Shown one piece after another: positions 46,595 to 56,608 of a stretch of 64,000 nt of DNA. This DNA is from Candidatus Babelota bacterium (lineage in GTDB: Bacteria; Babelota; Babeliae; Babelales; Vermiphilaceae). The stretch covers positions 57,405 through 121,404 of the forward strand of contig JAHDWT010000002.1 in NCBI GenBank assembly GCA_023382795.1, in the 5' to 3' direction. The notes under the pieces are model-generated. The model saw only the letters and a list, made by a program, of their open reading frames with translations. It was not told where the DNA came from and did not search any database. The translations under genes and the position numbers were made by a program. How positions within the stretch are numbered: the first letter of the stretch is position 1; the number at the start of each line of letters is the position of its first letter.

Positions 46595-47386
46595 TTATTT
46601 TACCTTGTTGTAAATCAACTTGAGCCACTCGATAATGTTCATGGTTGTGGTCGCATTAACATCCAACACCGTATCCAGTGTACTTTGTGCAATTGTTTCC
46701 ATAGGACTACCTAAAACGGTCCATGTTTCCACAAAATCACCATGCAAATCGGCACAGCAGGTGTCAAGTGTTGTTTGTACTTCCTCAACCGCCGTCCAGG
46801 TTCCTGCAAAATCGGTGTCTATAGTTGTCTGCAATACATCTAATTTACTGTTCAATTCATCACAGCATGCATCTTGTGTTGATTGTAATTCTTCAATTGC
46901 CGTCCAGGTGCCCGCAAAATCGGTATCAAGTTTGTCGTTAAGACCTTCGCAGCAACTTTCGAGCGTTGTTTGCACTTCTTCAATTGCCGTCCAGGTTCCT
47001 GCAAAATCTACATCAACTGTTGCCTGTAATTCTGCGATCGCTGTAAAGGTACCTGCAAAATCGATGTCTACCGTTATTTGCAATTCATCTAATTTACTGT
47101 TTAATTCTTCGCAACATTCATCAAAACTAGATTGCAATTGATCAATTTTGGTTTCGATCAGTTTTGCTTCTTTGAGTATTTCGCACTCTAAATTGTCTTC
47201 GCCACTACACGTGCAGCACCCTATAACAGCACCAGTTTGCGCGTCATCACGAGGAGCTTTCATCATCTCTTCGTGTGAACGAGGTGCCTTGACCATGGTA
47301 GCTTCATCCGCGCTCACGTTGTTAACAAAACTTAACAGCAGGGCTATCGAGAGCACTCTGCTTACTACGGCTACGGTTTTTTTCAT
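46595..47386 (-). CDS. Exported repeat protein with Cys-Cys coiled-coil units
   Basis: 263 residues from ATG 47386 (AGGA about 8 nt upstream). A signal peptide ends near VNNVSADE. Residues about 75-230 hold five units built on DFAGTWTAI plus a short helix, with a sixth degenerate unit (DFVETWTVLG). Four xCCxxL motifs (ECCEEL, SCCEGL, ACCDEL, TCCADL) recur between them, and a GCCTCSG cluster precedes them. The pattern suggests a parallel coiled-coil rod with regularly spaced vicinal cysteines that could crosslink subunits. It is exported and lies next to two surface-protein genes. Family not recognised. Confidence 0.72.
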   Translation of the reverse strand: MKKTVAVVSRVLSIALLLSFVNNVSADEATMVKAPRSHEEMMKAPRDDAQTGAVIGCCTCSGEDNLECEILKEAKLIETKIDQLQSSFDECCEELNSKLDELQITVDIDFAGTFTAIAELQATVDVDFAGTWTAIEEVQTTLESCCEGLNDKLDTDFAGTWTAIEELQSTQDACCDELNSKLDVLQTTIDTDFAGTWTAVEEVQTTLDTCCADLHGDFVETWTVLGSPMETIAQSTLDTVLDVNATTTMNIIEWLKLIYNKVK

Positions 47387-47450
47387 ATTCGCATTCCTCA
47401 TTGTACATACTCTTTTTAGTCACCTTGAGAATTCATGCCCTGTTCATGCT

Positions 47451-49421
47451 TTAGAAGTATATCCCTATGCCAACGTGAGCTTCAGTTTCTTTCAACACGC
47501 TACGACCTGCAAAGGCTCGTGATGCACCAATAAAGAGCTCGCAGTAGTTCCAACGATGGAACATCTCACCACGAATTTTATGACTCACGGCATTGGTATC
47601 TTTTTCAAGAATCGTTTCATCAAGTGGTTTAAGATCACCATTTAAATCTTTTGCCATCGCGGTAGCAAAAGTAACTTTATCTTTGCGTTTCGCATACAAT
47701 TCATAACCAACCGCAAGACCTAAGTTACAATTTTCTGGATGGAACAAGGTTACATCAAAGTGTCCTACAAAATAGCCATAAGAGACTTTAGCATCAATGC
47801 TTGGTCCGATGTTTTTAACGGTTGCGCCTTTAAATGCGGCTGCTTTTTTCTCAGTACGGCTAAACACATGGGAGTACGATGCGTTGACGTGCAAGCCTGC
47901 CCAATGCGTTGGCTGCCAGCCAAGATCGCCTTGTGCCTTAAGCTCAAAGTGTCCATTGTTTCCGGTTGGTTGGTAGTATACCAATCCTGCGTCTTTCATC
48001 TTTTTACCCGTTGGCCAACGAGCACCTACCGCAAACTCGCCGTAGAAACATTCGGTAAAATCATAGCCAAGATACAGATCCGTATCCAGATCGCCAAAAC
48101 CACTTACACGTTGGTTGTGACACAGATCAATACCTTTACTTTCTAAGAATCCTAATGCCGAAGTATTGAATGAAGAAAGCGATGATTTGATGATATAGTC
48201 GATGGTTGCGCCGATTGCCGCGCCATCAGGCATAACTTCACCGGTACCGCGAGAGTTTGGAATGATGAACAATTCACTTTGTGCATCACAATTGCCGGCT
48301 AATGGTAAATAATCAACATTTTCTTCAAATGCCAACCGTGCACCATTTGCTCCGCCAGAACCATTTGCTGCAACAAGCGCATCATGCTCAACATCCTGCG
48401 CTATACGTACTTCTCCGGTAGTATTATCAAATATTTCCGATTGCACACTTGCTAACGTGCCATCAGTGCTGCGCAGTGCGTAGACATGACGAGTTGCGTT
48501 CTGTGGATAGGCAATAGTAAATGAATAATTATCACCCACTAGCGGTTGAGGAGGATTAACCTGCCCGGTCAAGAAAAAAGCTGTCTTCTCTTCAGGAATC
48601 TGCCCGGGTACTACTGTTACATCAATACCAGCAATCTCAATATTGGCGGGTGTATATTTCACTACAGAATTAGGAGTTCCAGGCATACGCAATGCAGTCA
48701 AAAAGTCGAGACGATAGGCATACACAGAACGAATGTTAGCATCTGGATTGTTTACTTCAGCCCCCCCTGCAACTACTGTGGTATTAAGAAGGGGATTCAC
48801 ATTTGTCAAATTCGTCCCACCTTCAACTTCAATTGTCGGATCAACACGTTGCAGCACTTGCAGCATCACATCCTCTAGACCTTCTTCCAGCTTATTGCAG
48901 GAAAGATCACGATCTACGCGAATATTCTTGAATGGCAACACCGCGCGTGCACCAACGTACCAGTTGCTGCAATCACCAAAATCATACTCAACATGAGCGC
49001 CTGCTACAAAACCACGTTCCGTGTAATGGAACACGGGACTAATTTTTGCAAATGACATGAATGGATTACCAACCACTACGGGACACGCTTCACCCGCGAT
49101 GTGCGCAAATGCATCAATACCGGTGAAGGTTTCTTGACCAAAAAATGCTTCTGCTAATGATACCGTATCACGCGTGGAGAATTTTTGTGATCCATCTGCT
49201 TTACGTGCATTGCTAAATGCTTTGTCCGCACGGCGTTGATACAACGCGCCAAAAACATCCCATGACCAGCAATCATCTGGATTGACTGGCTCAAGACGAT
49301 AATGAAATGGACCAAAATCTTTTACCACGCTCAGCGGTGTGCGTAGTTCTGTAGTTGCACGCAGTGCACCACAGGTCACTATGCTCACGAGAGCCGCTAC
49401 TTTAAGGACTCTTTTGTTCAT
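47451..49421 (-). CDS. Probable outer-membrane beta-barrel protein
   Basis: 656 residues from ATG 49421 (AGGAG 4 nt upstream). Signal peptide about 1-22. The chain is rich in alternating aromatic strands (FVAGAHVEYDFGDCSNWYVGARAVLPF, shown in parts; YLGYDFTECFYGEFAVGARW) and ends in ...HVGIGIYF, a C-terminal Phe as required for outer-membrane barrel insertion. A central segment (about 170-390) lacks this pattern and may be an external domain. Function could be porin-like or structural; no closer family recognised. Confidence 0.75.
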   Translation of the reverse strand: MNKRVLKVAALVSIVTCGALRATTELRTPLSVVKDFGPFHYRLEPVNPDDCWSWDVFGALYQRRADKAFSNARKADGSQKFSTRDTVSLAEAFFGQETFTGIDAFAHIAGEACPVVVGNPFMSFAKISPVFHYTERGFVAGAHVEYDFGDCSNWYVGARAVLPFKNIRVDRDLSCNKLEEGLEDVMLQVLQRVDPTIEVEGGTNLTNVNPLLNTTVVAGGAEVNNPDANIRSVYAYRLDFLTALRMPGTPNSVVKYTPANIEIAGIDVTVVPGQIPEEKTAFFLTGQVNPPQPLVGDNYSFTIAYPQNATRHVYALRSTDGTLASVQSEIFDNTTGEVRIAQDVEHDALVAANGSGGANGARLAFEENVDYLPLAGNCDAQSELFIIPNSRGTGEVMPDGAAIGATIDYIIKSSLSSFNTSALGFLESKGIDLCHNQRVSGFGDLDTDLYLGYDFTECFYGEFAVGARWPTGKKMKDAGLVYYQPTGNNGHFELKAQGDLGWQPTHWAGLHVNASYSHVFSRTEKKAAAFKGATVKNIGPSIDAKVSYGYFVGHFDVTLFHPENCNLGLAVGYELYAKRKDKVTFATAMAKDLNGDLKPLDETILEKDTNAVSHKIRGEMFHRWNYCELFIGASRAFAGRSVLKETEAHVGIGIYF

Positions 49422-49506
49422 AACGCTCCTTGCATTATTACTCATACCTGTTTTCTTTCTTGTGTGCGGTGGAGTAGCACCATGCTACCCCACCTGCGTA
49501 ACGCTC

Positions 49507-52500
49507 TTATAACTTCCGTTGATCTGAACCAAATTGTGGAATGGTAAATACTAATGGTGGTACGCCAATAGCCGGAGCATCTGCTGGGAATAGGAACTGT
49601 GCCGCGCCGATTGAAATTACTACTTCTGCTTGTGCTCCCGGTTGTACGTTGGCATTCAACACCGTTTCTTCTGAATCACGTCCAATTCTGCCTTCGGATA
49701 CATAACCAGCTCTGAAGCCATTTGAATTGTCGCTCTTCTTACCAACTACACCACGGATGTTTACTGCGGTTCCTGTGTCTACCACTTTAAAGTAGGAGAA
49801 GGTCGTCATATAGTCTGCAGGCATCGTTGGAACTTCTTTATAACCACCCGCAATATCGGTAAGCAGTGGCGACGAAGAAAGAATACTTACCCCAGTTATA
49901 CGTTCGTTAATGCCACCATCAACATCTAACACCACTGGATTAATTGGCGTGTCTTCTGATGGAGCGAGTGCAATGATATTACCACCACCAAGAATTTCGC
50001 CATTAAGAGGATCTAGCTCAAAGGTGTATCCCGTGCCAATTTGTCCAAATGCCAGCAGTGCTGCGCGTGAATCGGCGCCATCAAAAATGTGGTTATGTAC
50101 CAATGATCCGTCGCGGATAAACAAGTTGACTGCATCAACGTTAAATAGATTGTCTATCAACCATTCATTTGGCAGTTCTGTGGTGTCGTCTTTTACCATA
50201 CCAACACCAAAACCAACAAATGCACGTGAACCCATTCTAAAGTTAATGTCTTCACCATTAATGATTAACGTAAAGTTGACACTCGCAGGGGTTTCTTCGT
50301 CATAAACTTGATAACTAGTATTACCAACTTGGAACACGCCACCAAATACACGGAAGTCTTGTCCAATGTTCACTTGTGCCTGATCAAGTAATTGTAAAGT
50401 GATATCGGTCAAGGTTACGGAGCAGTTAACATCTGTTTCTATGCCAAGATATGCAAGACGGCTTACTTCCATGAATGCATTATCTTCGAGCGAGATCGTT
50501 CCGGTGCCCAAGATGCTGACACGACGATCATCAGTTGATTGTACACTTTCATCAGAAAGCGGCTCACAACCAAAATATGGTTCAACAATAAATGATGAAT
50601 TATCATAGAATTGTAATGTTGCACCACCCATGATCAGACGAGAGCCTGGCTCAAAGATGACCTTTACATTTCCTTCAAAGCGAATCGTATCATCAACACT
50701 GTTAAATGAGCTCAAGTCGAGAATACCGGTAGGTCTTACACGAATCGTTCTTGGAGCTGCTGCAAAGAAGGTAAGCACTTGTGCTTCTTCGGATCCAAAA
50801 TCAGGTCCTTTAAGTACTGAGCAAATATTGTCAATGACAAGATCCGAATTAAGATCAACTTGTCCGTTACCATTTGCGATAATGGTGACGCCGTTTACCC
50901 CAAGCTTCATGGTTGCACTGAGCGAGTCATTGCTTGTGTCTGCCATATTAAGGCCAACGCGACCGCTGTTTTGCAGTGCAACTACCGCTGTTGGCGCTTC
51001 ACCGGCATTACAGCCTCTGAGGAATACCAATTCCTTAATCCAGCCGCAATCAACCATGATATGTGCAGGATCGCCGATACGTGAACCTTTGATTTGGAAC
51101 TGATCAACAATACCACTCACGGTTGGCAATGACGTAAGATTTGCTGCGACAACTGGTTCTTTTTCACATGGATTGTATGGATCAAAGGTGTATGGTGTCC
51201 AGTTTTCGTAGTCTTTTTGTGTTGCAAGCCAGTTTAAGGTGTAGTCAGACAATCTGCTTCCGGTTGGTACAATTTCGAGTTGATCAGAATCAGTGAGATC
51301 AAGATTCCATTCGGCAATGCCTACGCGAACATCAAACAACACGCGATTTTTTGGCAGATCAATAATGCCACCATGACTTCTGGTAACCATGGTAGAAACC
51401 ATTGCGCGATAACCATCTGCAATCGTTATGGTGCCATGATTATCTACAAAGATACCACCTTGTCCGGTCACACTGCTATTTTCTGGCATGTTGTCTAAAC
51501 CACCACGCGTATCAAAGGAGAAATAGTTGCCGTTGATAAGTAAGGTTGGGAAGGTAGTAAGCGGCTCACCGTCAACCGTTGTACCGTTGGTGCCAATAGA
51601 GATGTTGCTTGCCCAACCAAGATAGATGTTATGCAGTGAATATTGGGTTTCAATAGATGATGGGTCACAAGGCAGTGTCGCGTGAATGTAACAATTGTTT
51701 GGTGCTACTAAAAGCTGAAGTTCATGGGTGGTTGGTGTATCTTGCGGCGTTTCTTGATAGATATCAAGATGCGCATCACGTGAAACGGTTGCACAACCAT
51801 CGCACACATCTGCGCCAATCACACTTCCCAAAATCAGATTTCTACCGGTGCCTTTGTCCACGACAAAGCCATTATGGAAGAAGGTGAAATCGCTTGAATT
51901 GCCGCCAACACCATCAAAGTTTGGCACAAACAAATCAAGACCAACTACTGCTGCGCTGGTATGTAAGTCAAAAGAGCTTGAGTAGAACACAATCTTTGGT
52001 CTCGAACCTCCATCAGTTAACTGCTGAATAAAGAAGCTGTCACCACCAACGTAGGTAGGTTCAGACGTACAGTCATTTTTTTGATTTACGGTATGGTTTT
52101 CATCAGTGTGTGCCAGTGTTGCGGAGAAAAGATTCATGCGACCATTGATAAAGAAGCTCGCGCTATTATATATGGTGCCGTTAAAATCTCTTAGTGGGAA
52201 TACGAGTGGTGCTGCAGGAGTTTCGTAGTTGATAGGTCCGCCGGTAGGATCCACATGAAGAGAAAGAATTTCCATTCTGTTGGTATCAGGGTCATCAAGG
52301 CCAATCACATCAACTCTACCTTCGACATCAAATACAATGTTACCAATACCAGACGTTTTAAATTCTGGATCGATCGTAAATGACACACTGCCATCTGCTT
52401 CAAATTCAGAAACGTTTCCTTCGCTGTCTACACCAGATCTGAAGAATATTGCGGAGTTGGTGTTGAAAACGATAGAACCAGTTAGCGTGGTATCGGTTGG

Positions 52501-53604
52501 ATCACTATCCACGATGAATGCCGAAGCATTACGCGATTTCACCACTTCGTCTACTTCACGACCATCAAGACACTCTTCAGAAATATTCGGATCTAAACAG
52601 GTATTCGTGGTGGCACCTACGTAGTCGAAATAGGCACCTTCTTCCATTTCTAAGCTTGCATGTGAACTGAGAATAAATCCTGCACGGAATCCATCAAAGG
52701 TGCCTGTACAGAACATGTCATAGGCAAGGCTGGTATACACGGTGTTTTCGTTTACCACTAATAAACCAGCATGATCAGCACCAGCATCACTATTCGTTAC
52801 CAACATTTTTGCGCTCAGCCCTGCAAGCGTAGGAGTATAAATATTGCTTAAGAGAGTGTCGGTAACCGTTACGATATCATCAATTAAGTTACCACCAATT
52901 AACACCGCGCCGAGATCTTCAACCTTTAATATCATGCGACCATCACCGGTGTTGGTTGGATCAAACAAGATGGTACCTAATTCATCGGGGCTTGCGGTTA
53001 CCGGAGTTTCTGCAACGTAGCTCATAATTGAATCGCGACCCACTACTACAAACACATGAGCGCTACTTGTGGTATCAGCGCGAATAAAGGTTATAGTTTC
53101 TTGCGTTTGATCGGCATACATTTTCAGGAAGAATTTAGTACCGCCACCTGCACCATCCGCACTGAATTCTACTGTTTTACCATTGGCCAATAAGAATTCA
53201 ACAACACCAGTACCGGTGTCTTGTGTATCAACTAAAATTAAGAGTGGGGTACCATCAGATGCACCAAAGAATGATAATGAATCGGTTAAATCAAACGTGA
53301 TTTTGTGGCCATTTCTTGGCAACAAGAATAAACGAGGATCTGGATCTGATGCAGGAGCACCGGTATCACCACGCACAATCGCATCGCCATTGGTGAGACT
53401 TACTAAAATATCAACCGAATCTGCAGTAATTCGTACATCACCCTGGATGCTGTTATCACCAATGATATCTAAATCTTCATCAAGAATATTAGTACCCGGT
53501 GCAACGATGGTATTGTTCCATACAGCACCCTGCATGGCTGCTCCTGATAGCAACAACGCTATACACAGAAAGCGCAGGCCCTGCATGAGAAAATTTTTTC
53601 TCAT
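49507..53604 (-). CDS. Giant exported surface protein
   Basis: 1365 residues, the longest gene in the window. Signal peptide about 1-27 (LCIALLLSGAAMQGAV). The rest is Asp/Asn/Gly/Thr-rich with many short strand-turn units (for example ITADSVDILVSLTNGDAIVRG, quoted in part, and NGRMNLFSATLAHTD), consistent with a long beta-helix or beta-solenoid, as in adhesins. Few cysteines, no autotransporter barrel at the end. It lies 86 nt upstream of the barrel gene on the same strand, and with the Cys-Cys gene may form a surface-layer or adhesin locus. Role inferred. Confidence 0.72.
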   Translation of the reverse strand: MRKNFLMQGLRFLCIALLLSGAAMQGAVWNNTIVAPGTNILDEDLDIIGDNSIQGDVRITADSVDILVSLTNGDAIVRGDTGAPASDPDPRLFLLPRNGHKITFDLTDSLSFFGASDGTPLLILVDTQDTGTGVVEFLLANGKTVEFSADGAGGGTKFFLKMYADQTQETITFIRADTTSSAHVFVVVGRDSIMSYVAETPVTASPDELGTILFDPTNTGDGRMILKVEDLGAVLIGGNLIDDIVTVTDTLLSNIYTPTLAGLSAKMLVTNSDAGADHAGLLVVNENTVYTSLAYDMFCTGTFDGFRAGFILSSHASLEMEEGAYFDYVGATTNTCLDPNISEECLDGREVDEVVKSRNASAFIVDSDPTDTTLTGSIVFNTNSAIFFRSGVDSEGNVSEFEADGSVSFTIDPEFKTSGIGNIVFDVEGRVDVIGLDDPDTNRMEILSLHVDPTGGPINYETPAAPLVFPLRDFNGTIYNSASFFINGRMNLFSATLAHTDENHTVNQKNDCTSEPTYVGGDSFFIQQLTDGGSRPKIVFYSSSFDLHTSAAVVGLDLFVPNFDGVGGNSSDFTFFHNGFVVDKGTGRNLILGSVIGADVCDGCATVSRDAHLDIYQETPQDTPTTHELQLLVAPNNCYIHATLPCDPSSIETQYSLHNIYLGWASNISIGTNGTTVDGEPLTTFPTLLINGNYFSFDTRGGLDNMPENSSVTGQGGIFVDNHGTITIADGYRAMVSTMVTRSHGGIIDLPKNRVLFDVRVGIAEWNLDLTDSDQLEIVPTGSRLSDYTLNWLATQKDYENWTPYTFDPYNPCEKEPVVAANLTSLPTVSGIVDQFQIKGSRIGDPAHIMVDCGWIKELVFLRGCNAGEAPTAVVALQNSGRVGLNMADTSNDSLSATMKLGVNGVTIIANGNGQVDLNSDLVIDNICSVLKGPDFGSEEAQVLTFFAAAPRTIRVRPTGILDLSSFNSVDDTIRFEGNVKVIFEPGSRLIMGGATLQFYDNSSFIVEPYFGCEPLSDESVQSTDDRRVSILGTGTISLEDNAFMEVSRLAYLGIETDVNCSVTLTDITLQLLDQAQVNIGQDFRVFGGVFQVGNTSYQVYDEETPASVNFTLIINGEDINFRMGSRAFVGFGVGMVKDDTTELPNEWLIDNLFNVDAVNLFIRDGSLVHNHIFDGADSRAALLAFGQIGTGYTFELDPLNGEILGGGNIIALAPSEDTPINPVVLDVDGGINERITGVSILSSSPLLTDIAGGYKEVPTMPADYMTTFSYFKVVDTGTAVNIRGVVGKKSDNSNGFRAGYVSEGRIGRDSEETVLNANVQPGAQAEVVISIGAAQFLFPADAPAIGVPPLVFTIPQFGSDQRKL

Positions 53605-53844
53605 ATGCTCATCCTTTTTTAAAAGTTAAAACTAATGACACTTCATCTATTTACCTATGGGATTACTTGCATGAAAAGAAAAAGATCCGCAAAGCATACG
53701 GATCACAAAAATAATCTTGTTTTATCATTCTCTCCTCTCTTGAATCTTCGTATGACATCACAACTATTCAAAACATTCTTAGAAATTTTAGATCATGATG
53801 TCAATTATTACATGATAAAAATACGTATCTCGCCGCACGCCTGC

Positions 53845-54924
53845 CTACGACGCCTTAAGTGCGAACCATATCTCTTGTAAAATGGCTTCAGGTAAAACAT
53901 TTTTGAAAAATTCTATGACTGGCGTAGCTTCTAACCAAGAAAAAGCTTGCTGTGTATGATGGGCTGACACGCCATACTTAATGGGAGAAAATAACGAAAA
54001 GCGATCTACATGATGTTGCAAAATTTCTGGACGATACGCATATTTCAGAAATTCATATACCAGAACTGCCTTGGTGCTTGCACGTGGAATTGCCATTGCA
54101 TCAATGACCATGAATGTGCCCTCCCGAGGGAGCACAAATTCCAAGGTACTTTCAGCCTTATGGGCCTGCAGAATATCGCTGCTTAATCCGATCACTACAG
54201 GAGCACTACCAGATAATAATAAATAATCTGGTGCTAAATCAGTATATGCTTGTACCCATTTTTTTTGTTTGATAAGTAAATCTTGCACTCGTGCTAATTT
54301 GGTTGCATCAAGCTGCTCGATTGAGCCAAATAAATACCAGGACGCTAATAACACCGCTTCACGTGCATTGTTAACCATGCCGATTTTGTAAAATAGTGCA
54401 TGTTCATCAAATATGGCATCCCACGAATTCGACACAGGACGATTGTGGCAACATGTTCTATCAATCCCTAGGCCATAGAGTCCCCAAAAATATGGAATGC
54501 TATATGCCGCCTCTGGGTCATAATAGTGGTGCAACAATTTAGGATGGATGCGGTCAAAAAAAGGCAATGCGCTTATATCAAGTTGCTGCAACAATCCTTC
54601 TTTGCGCAACATATCTACGGCATAATCGGAAGGAATAATAAGATCATATCCTTCCCCCTTGGTTTGACGCATTTTCACCAGTAACTCATCATTATTTTCA
54701 TAATAACTGAGATACACCTTGATGCCGGTTTCACGCTCGAATTGCGTCAACATCTGCGCATCGATAACACGGGGAAATGTCATAATATTGATGCTGCGCG
54801 TCGGGCGAATCATATGCACAAACCGGGGCAGGAATAAAAATATGGCAATGATCATTAACCAAAAACCAACTATCGCAACGCGCGTTATGAAGCTCGCTTT
54901 ACGACCAGAAAAGTTCTTCATCAT
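53845..54924 (-). CDS. potD: Spermidine/putrescine-binding protein PotD
   Basis: Periplasmic receptor of the polyamine ABC importer. 359 residues with an N-terminal membrane segment (about 17-37) and no lipobox Cys, so it is probably tethered or cleaved. The binding fold shows INIMTFPRVIDAQMLTQFE, GYDLIIPSDYAVDMLRKEGLL, SIPYFWGLYGLGID and the conserved Trp/Asp region. Last gene of potABCD. Import of host polyamines fits a host-dependent lifestyle. Confidence 0.9.
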   Translation of the reverse strand: MMKNFSGRKASFITRVAIVGFWLMIIAIFLFLPRFVHMIRPTRSINIMTFPRVIDAQMLTQFERETGIKVYLSYYENNDELLVKMRQTKGEGYDLIIPSDYAVDMLRKEGLLQQLDISALPFFDRIHPKLLHHYYDPEAAYSIPYFWGLYGLGIDRTCCHNRPVSNSWDAIFDEHALFYKIGMVNNAREAVLLASWYLFGSIEQLDATKLARVQDLLIKQKKWVQAYTDLAPDYLLLSGSAPVVIGLSSDILQAHKAESTLEFVLPREGTFMVIDAMAIPRASTKAVLVYEFLKYAYRPEILQHHVDRFSLFSPIKYGVSAHHTQQAFSWLEATPVIEFFKNVLPEAILQEIWFALKAS

Positions 54925-54944
54925 ATTTATCCCGACCTTCTGCG

Positions 54945-55727
54945 TTAAAAAAGCTGTGATTTGACACGGAGTGAACTAAAAATCAAAACACACAAACTAC
55001 TGACACAGAGTAATAGCGTTGATAACGCATTCACCAGCGGCGTTGCTCCTGTTCGTAAAACAGAAAAAATGTACATAGGTAATGTTAATGTTGAGGCACC
55101 TGCACAAAAAAATGAAATGAGAAAATCATCGAGTGAAATAATAAAAACAAGAAGTGCTGCTGCAAGAAGTGCCGGTGACAAAAGTGGCACAATAATTCTG
55201 AAAAACGTTTGTGTTCTGGTAGCTCCTAAATCAAGTGATGCTTCCATCAGACGATAGTCAAGCTCGGAAAAGCGGTCATACACCATGGGAACGACATAGC
55301 CGAGCCCAAGCAACGTATGTCCAGCAATGAGTGTAACCATACCTAACGGCACCCCAAAAAAAGAAAAGAGACTCAAAAGTCCAATTGCAAGAACAATTTC
55401 TGGTGCCGCGAGCGTTCCATAAAATGCCACCACCAAACGATTCAGCCGCGTTCCTGCGCTATAGAATACAAATAAAACACCCAAGATAAGGCTAAGTACC
55501 ACCGAAGAACATGCGACTATTAAAGAATTATAAAGTGCATTCCAAACTTCTACCGACTGAAACAGTGCCTGATACCAACGCCAAGAAAATCCTTTCCAGA
55601 CGAATGACATCTCTGCATCATTAAAAGAAAAGACAATGAGAATGATAATGGGTATGTATAACATGGTATACGTAATCCCCACTATGCTCGGCAACACCAG
55701 TGCCGTCAACCACGATCTGATGTTCAT
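54945..55727 (-). CDS. potC: Spermidine/putrescine ABC permease PotC
   Basis: Second membrane subunit of the polyamine importer. 260 residues, six predicted helices, with the EAA loop that docks on the ATPase (MEASLDLGATRTQTFFRIIVP). Overlaps potB by 4 nt and precedes potD by 20 nt. Confidence 0.92.
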   Translation of the reverse strand: MNIRSWLTALVLPSIVGITYTMLYIPIIILIVFSFNDAEMSFVWKGFSWRWYQALFQSVEVWNALYNSLIVACSSVVLSLILGVLFVFYSAGTRLNRLVVAFYGTLAAPEIVLAIGLLSLFSFFGVPLGMVTLIAGHTLLGLGYVVPMVYDRFSELDYRLMEASLDLGATRTQTFFRIIVPLLSPALLAAALLVFIISLDDFLISFFCAGASTLTLPMYIFSVLRTGATPLVNALSTLLLCVSSLCVLIFSSLRVKSQLF

Positions 55728-56608
55728 GAAGCTCCATCCTTTGTAAACGATCGACGCACGCTTTGCTTGAACAAGATTAAAAGCACTGCAGCTGATAAAC
55801 CGAGAATAATCGCACTTACCACCGTGAATGCAGAACCAAGATAAGCATTTTTGCTTTCAACAAAATAATACGAGACGAGCGTACCCACATACATCGTTTT
55901 GCCGCCACCAAGTAATGCTGGAATCACAAATTCGCCAAATGATGGGATGAATACCAAGAAGAAACCTGTTCTGACTCCAGATAATGAGAGCGGTAACGTA
56001 ATGCGCAAAAATGTTTGCCAAGGAGTGGCCCCTAAATCTGCTGATGCTTCAAATAAGCGTTTATTGATTTTTTCAAGTCCGGTATAGATAGGCATAATCA
56101 TGAAAGGAAGATAACAAAATAACATCACAAGCTGAATGGCTACTTGTGTGTTCATAATCTGTAGTGGTTCTGCAATAAGATAAAATTTTTGCAAGATAAG
56201 ATTCAAAAAACCATTCCGTTCCAACACAAAAAACCACGCGTACACCTGCACCAAAAAGTTGGTCCAAAAGGGCAAAATCAACAATAACAATAAAATATTT
56301 TTCCAGCTTTTAGCACGAAGTGCCAAAAAATATCCAACGGGATACGCAAAAAGGAGACAGACACACGCGTTACTCAACGCAAGAAGCAAAGATCGTGCGA
56401 TAATGACCAGGTACATAGGCTGCATGACGGTACGATAATGCACAAATGTCATATGGTGCCAAAATGCATAATCAACTTGTTGTAGTATGCTCAGCACAAC
56501 AATAACCGCTATAGGCACATACAAAAAAAGTAGTTGCCATAGCAGTGCTGGTGCCGACCAAAAAAATGATTGTTCCTGCGCCAAACGGCTCATCAATTTT
56601 TTTTTCAT
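55724..56608 (-). CDS. potB: Spermidine/putrescine ABC permease PotB
   Basis: First membrane subunit of the importer. 294 residues, six helices, EAA loop FEASADLGATPWQTFLRITLP. Overlaps potA and potC by 4 nt each, showing tight coupling of the operon. Confidence 0.92.
   Translation of the reverse strand: MKKKLMSRLAQEQSFFWSAPALLWQLLFLYVPIAVIVVLSILQQVDYAFWHHMTFVHYRTVMQPMYLVIIARSLLLALSNACVCLLFAYPVGYFLALRAKSWKNILLLLLILPFWTNFLVQVYAWFFVLERNGFLNLILQKFYLIAEPLQIMNTQVAIQLVMLFCYLPFMIMPIYTGLEKINKRLFEASADLGATPWQTFLRITLPLSLSGVRTGFFLVFIPSFGEFVIPALLGGGKTMYVGTLVSYYFVESKNAYLGSAFTVVSAIILGLSAAVLLILFKQSVRRSFTKDGAS

Noticed and set aside
46620..47141. 173-codon open frame antisense to the Cys-Cys repeat gene
   Set aside because: It mirrors the repeats of the real gene on the other strand and has no signal or family features; a shadow caused by repetitive codons.
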